The notes under the pieces: model-generated
Seen by the model: only the letters and a program-made list of their open reading frames with translations
The model's database searches: none
Told to the model about the DNA's origin: nothing
Made by a program: the position numbers and the translations under genes
Part shown: positions 12,759 through 14,236 of the stretch, one piece after another
Position numbering within the stretch: the first letter of the stretch is position 1
Layout of the letters: the number at the start of each line of letters is the position of its first letter
Assembly: GCA_005882715.1 (NCBI GenBank)
Contig: VBEI01000129.1
Location: forward strand, 1 to 14,236
Direction of reading: 5' to 3'
Source: Chloroflexota bacterium
GTDB lineage: Bacteria > Chloroflexota > Dehalococcoidia > SM23-28-2 > RBG-16-64-32
Length of the DNA stretch: 14,236 nt

Positions 12759-14195
12759 GTGAAATACAAGTACGACGTTGTCATTATCGGAGTGGGGTCG
12801 GCCGGAATGATCGCGGGCGAGGTGGCGGCCAAGATGGGCGTGAAGGCTGCACTGGCGGAGCGCCATCGGGTGGGAGGCGACTGCCTGTGGACGGGCTGCG
12901 TGCCCAGCAAAGCTCTCCTGGCCAGCGCCAAGGCTGCGCACACCATGCGCCATGCCGACAAATACGGTCTGGCACCGGCTGAGATCGAGCCCGGTACCGC
13001 CTCCGTCTGGCGACGAATCCGCGACATCCAGCAAGAGATAGCGGCGACCGATGACAACCCGGACAAGTATGCTGAGCTGGGAGTCGACTTGTTATGGGGC
13101 GATGCGGCGTTTGACGGTGAACACCGAATTCGAGTCGGCGAGCGCGTCCTCACGTCGAAGTACGCGCTCGTATGCACTGGTTCGCGCCCGGCGGCCCCAG
13201 CTCTCGAAGGCCTGGCCGAGACCGGCTACCTGACCAGCGAGAATATTTTCGAGCTGGAGCGCGCCCCCCGCTCGCTCATCATCATCGGCGGCGGGCCGAT
13301 CGGTGTTGAGATGGCGCAGGCGATGAACCGCCTCGGCGTAAAGACGACTGTGCTTCAGCGAGCTGGGCGAATCCTGGAAAGGGATGAGCCCGCGTTGTCC
13401 GGGATTCTTCTCGAAAAGCTGCGAGGCGAGGGCGTCGACGTTCAGCTGAGTGCGGAGCTTATAAGCGCAGAACGCGAAGGCGGGGAAAAGGTGGTGCGCG
13501 GAAGGGTGGGAGGAGAGGACAAGGTATGGAGCGCTGAAGAAGTCCTGGTAGCCGCTGGGCGGACGCCGAACATCGACAGCCTAGGCCTCGAGTCGGTGGG
13601 GATAAAGACGGGGCCGCGCGGGATTGTCGTTGACGACAAGCTCCGCACGCGTGCCGGCTGGGTCTATGCCGCCGGGGACTGTGCCGGACGGTACCTGTTC
13701 ACGCACAGCGCGGCCGCCGAGGCCGTCACCGCATTGCGGAATATGTTCTTCCCGGGGTCAGCCAGCGCTCCGGAAGTCGTCCCCTGGACTACATTTACGG
13801 ATCCGGAGCTTGCTCACGTTGGACTGACCGCGGGCGAGGCCCGAAAGAAGCTCGGGAGGGACAACGTTCGCGTCTTCGAATGGGACCTGAGTCATTCCGA
13901 TCGGGCGCGCGCCGAAGGGGCGACGGAAGGCCAGATCATTGCGGTTACTGATGCAAAGTTCAGGATTGTTGGCACGCACATTTTGGCGCCGGCGGCCGGC
14001 GAAATCATTTCGCAGTTTACGCTTGCCGTAAACAAGGAGATGCGACTGACACCTGATTTCGGTAATCTCGTTCAGGTCTATCCTACGTTCTCGACCAGCG
14101 TCTCGCAGCTCGCCGCGGAGGCGACCTACGGACAGCTCCAGAAGCCACTCCTTCAAGCGTTGCGCCGTATCAACGGCCTGCTTTCACGGAACTGA
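12759..14195 (+). CDS. FAD-dependent pyridine nucleotide-disulfide oxidoreductase (Lpd/MerA-like, class I)
   Basis: A 478-residue flavoenzyme. The FAD-binding GVGSAG is at 11-16 and the redox disulfide in GGDCLWTGCVPSK at Cys42 and Cys47. The NAD(P)-binding strand reads IIIGGGPIGVE, and AAGDCAGRYLF is the second FAD motif. The C-terminal dimerisation domain reads VQVYPTFSTSVSQL. In dihydrolipoamide dehydrogenase this segment has HPTxxE; here the His position is Tyr441 and the Glu position Thr446, so the catalytic dyad is missing and Lpd activity is unlikely. No vicinal C-terminal cysteines or N-terminal HMA domain of mercuric reductase are seen. It belongs to the broad mercuric-reductase-like group of unknown substrate. 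The start is GTG 12759 with GGAGG seven bases upstream, opening MKYKYDVVIIG. It follows the DegV gene by 30 bp and is probably co-transcribed. The 41 bases after its stop hold nothing recognisable. Confidence 0.92.
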   Translation: MKYKYDVVIIGVGSAGMIAGEVAAKMGVKAALAERHRVGGDCLWTGCVPSKALLASAKAAHTMRHADKYGLAPAEIEPGTASVWRRIRDIQQEIAATDDNPDKYAELGVDLLWGDAAFDGEHRIRVGERVLTSKYALVCTGSRPAAPALEGLAETGYLTSENIFELERAPRSLIIIGGGPIGVEMAQAMNRLGVKTTVLQRAGRILERDEPALSGILLEKLRGEGVDVQLSAELISAEREGGEKVVRGRVGGEDKVWSAEEVLVAAGRTPNIDSLGLESVGIKTGPRGIVVDDKLRTRAGWVYAAGDCAGRYLFTHSAAAEAVTALRNMFFPGSASAPEVVPWTTFTDPELAHVGLTAGEARKKLGRDNVRVFEWDLSHSDRARAEGATEGQIIAVTDAKFRIVGTHILAPAAGEIISQFTLAVNKEMRLTPDFGNLVQVYPTFSTSVSQLAAEATYGQLQKPLLQALRRINGLLSRN

Positions 14196-14236
14196 GCGGG
14201 CGAGGCGGACGTCAGTCGTGGTCACGAAGGCGGCCG

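Noticed and set aside
12549..13034. Minus-strand frame of 161 codons across the DegV and oxidoreductase junction
   Set aside because: Antisense to two clear genes, spans their boundary, and has no recognisable motif.
14196..14236. Possible end of a minus-strand gene (frame ending in GRLRDHD and a stop) at the right edge
   Set aside because: Only about eight codons are visible, too little to support a gene.

Overview
The window is GC-rich bacterial DNA with dense gene packing, ATG, GTG and TTG starts, and a mix of strong Shine-Dalgarno sites and near-leaderless starts. The style of the trehalose-6-phosphate synthase, the SCP-x-like thiolase, the paired crotonases and the MDR alcohol dehydrogenase fit Chloroflexota (Dehalococcoidia-like) or, less well, an actinobacterium. 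This placement is inference from protein style, not a search. No phage, transposase, CRISPR array or rRNA was seen.

Layout. (1) 1-419: the 3' end of a ComM/YifB-type AAA+ ATPase. (2) 469-2842: trehalose-phosphatase (+) facing trehalose-6-phosphate synthase (-), with their 3' ends overlapping by 29 bp. (3) 2854-2969: tRNA-Arg(CCG) with a good sigma70-type promoter and encoded CCA. (4) 2970-3964: a small accessory patch holding an HTH regulator, a 78-aa unknown, a hairpin and what looks like a decayed tRNA 3' end. (5) 3965-4807: a beta-lactamase-fold serine hydrolase without a signal peptide and without the usual omega-loop Glu. (6) 4844-5667: a small conserved-looking protein and a PrxQ/Bcp peroxiredoxin. 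(7) 5725-6918: an SCP-x-type thiolase. (8) 7092-7359: the frameshifted tail of a lost glycoside hydrolase. (9) 7398-8480: a zinc MDR alcohol dehydrogenase, ending at a perfect hairpin shared with the converging gene. (10) 8508-10980: a tight minus-strand operon of two crotonases and an alpha/beta hydrolase. (11) 11175-14195: a plus-strand operon of a PlsY-like acyltransferase, a DegV/FakB-like fatty-acid-binding protein and a pyridine nucleotide-disulfide oxidoreductase.

How the genes work together. OtsA and OtsB form the two-step trehalose pathway. The thiolase, alcohol dehydrogenase, crotonases and hydrolase form an acyl-CoA or alcohol catabolic neighbourhood whose substrate cannot be read from sequence. 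The PlsY-like and DegV genes, 9 bp apart, suggest use of exogenous fatty acid through acyl-phosphate. Most of the window is ordinary metabolic chromosome. The least explained parts are the 2970-3964 patch, the atypical beta-lactamase-fold protein, the glycoside hydrolase remnant and the PlsY-like/DegV/oxidoreductase operon.
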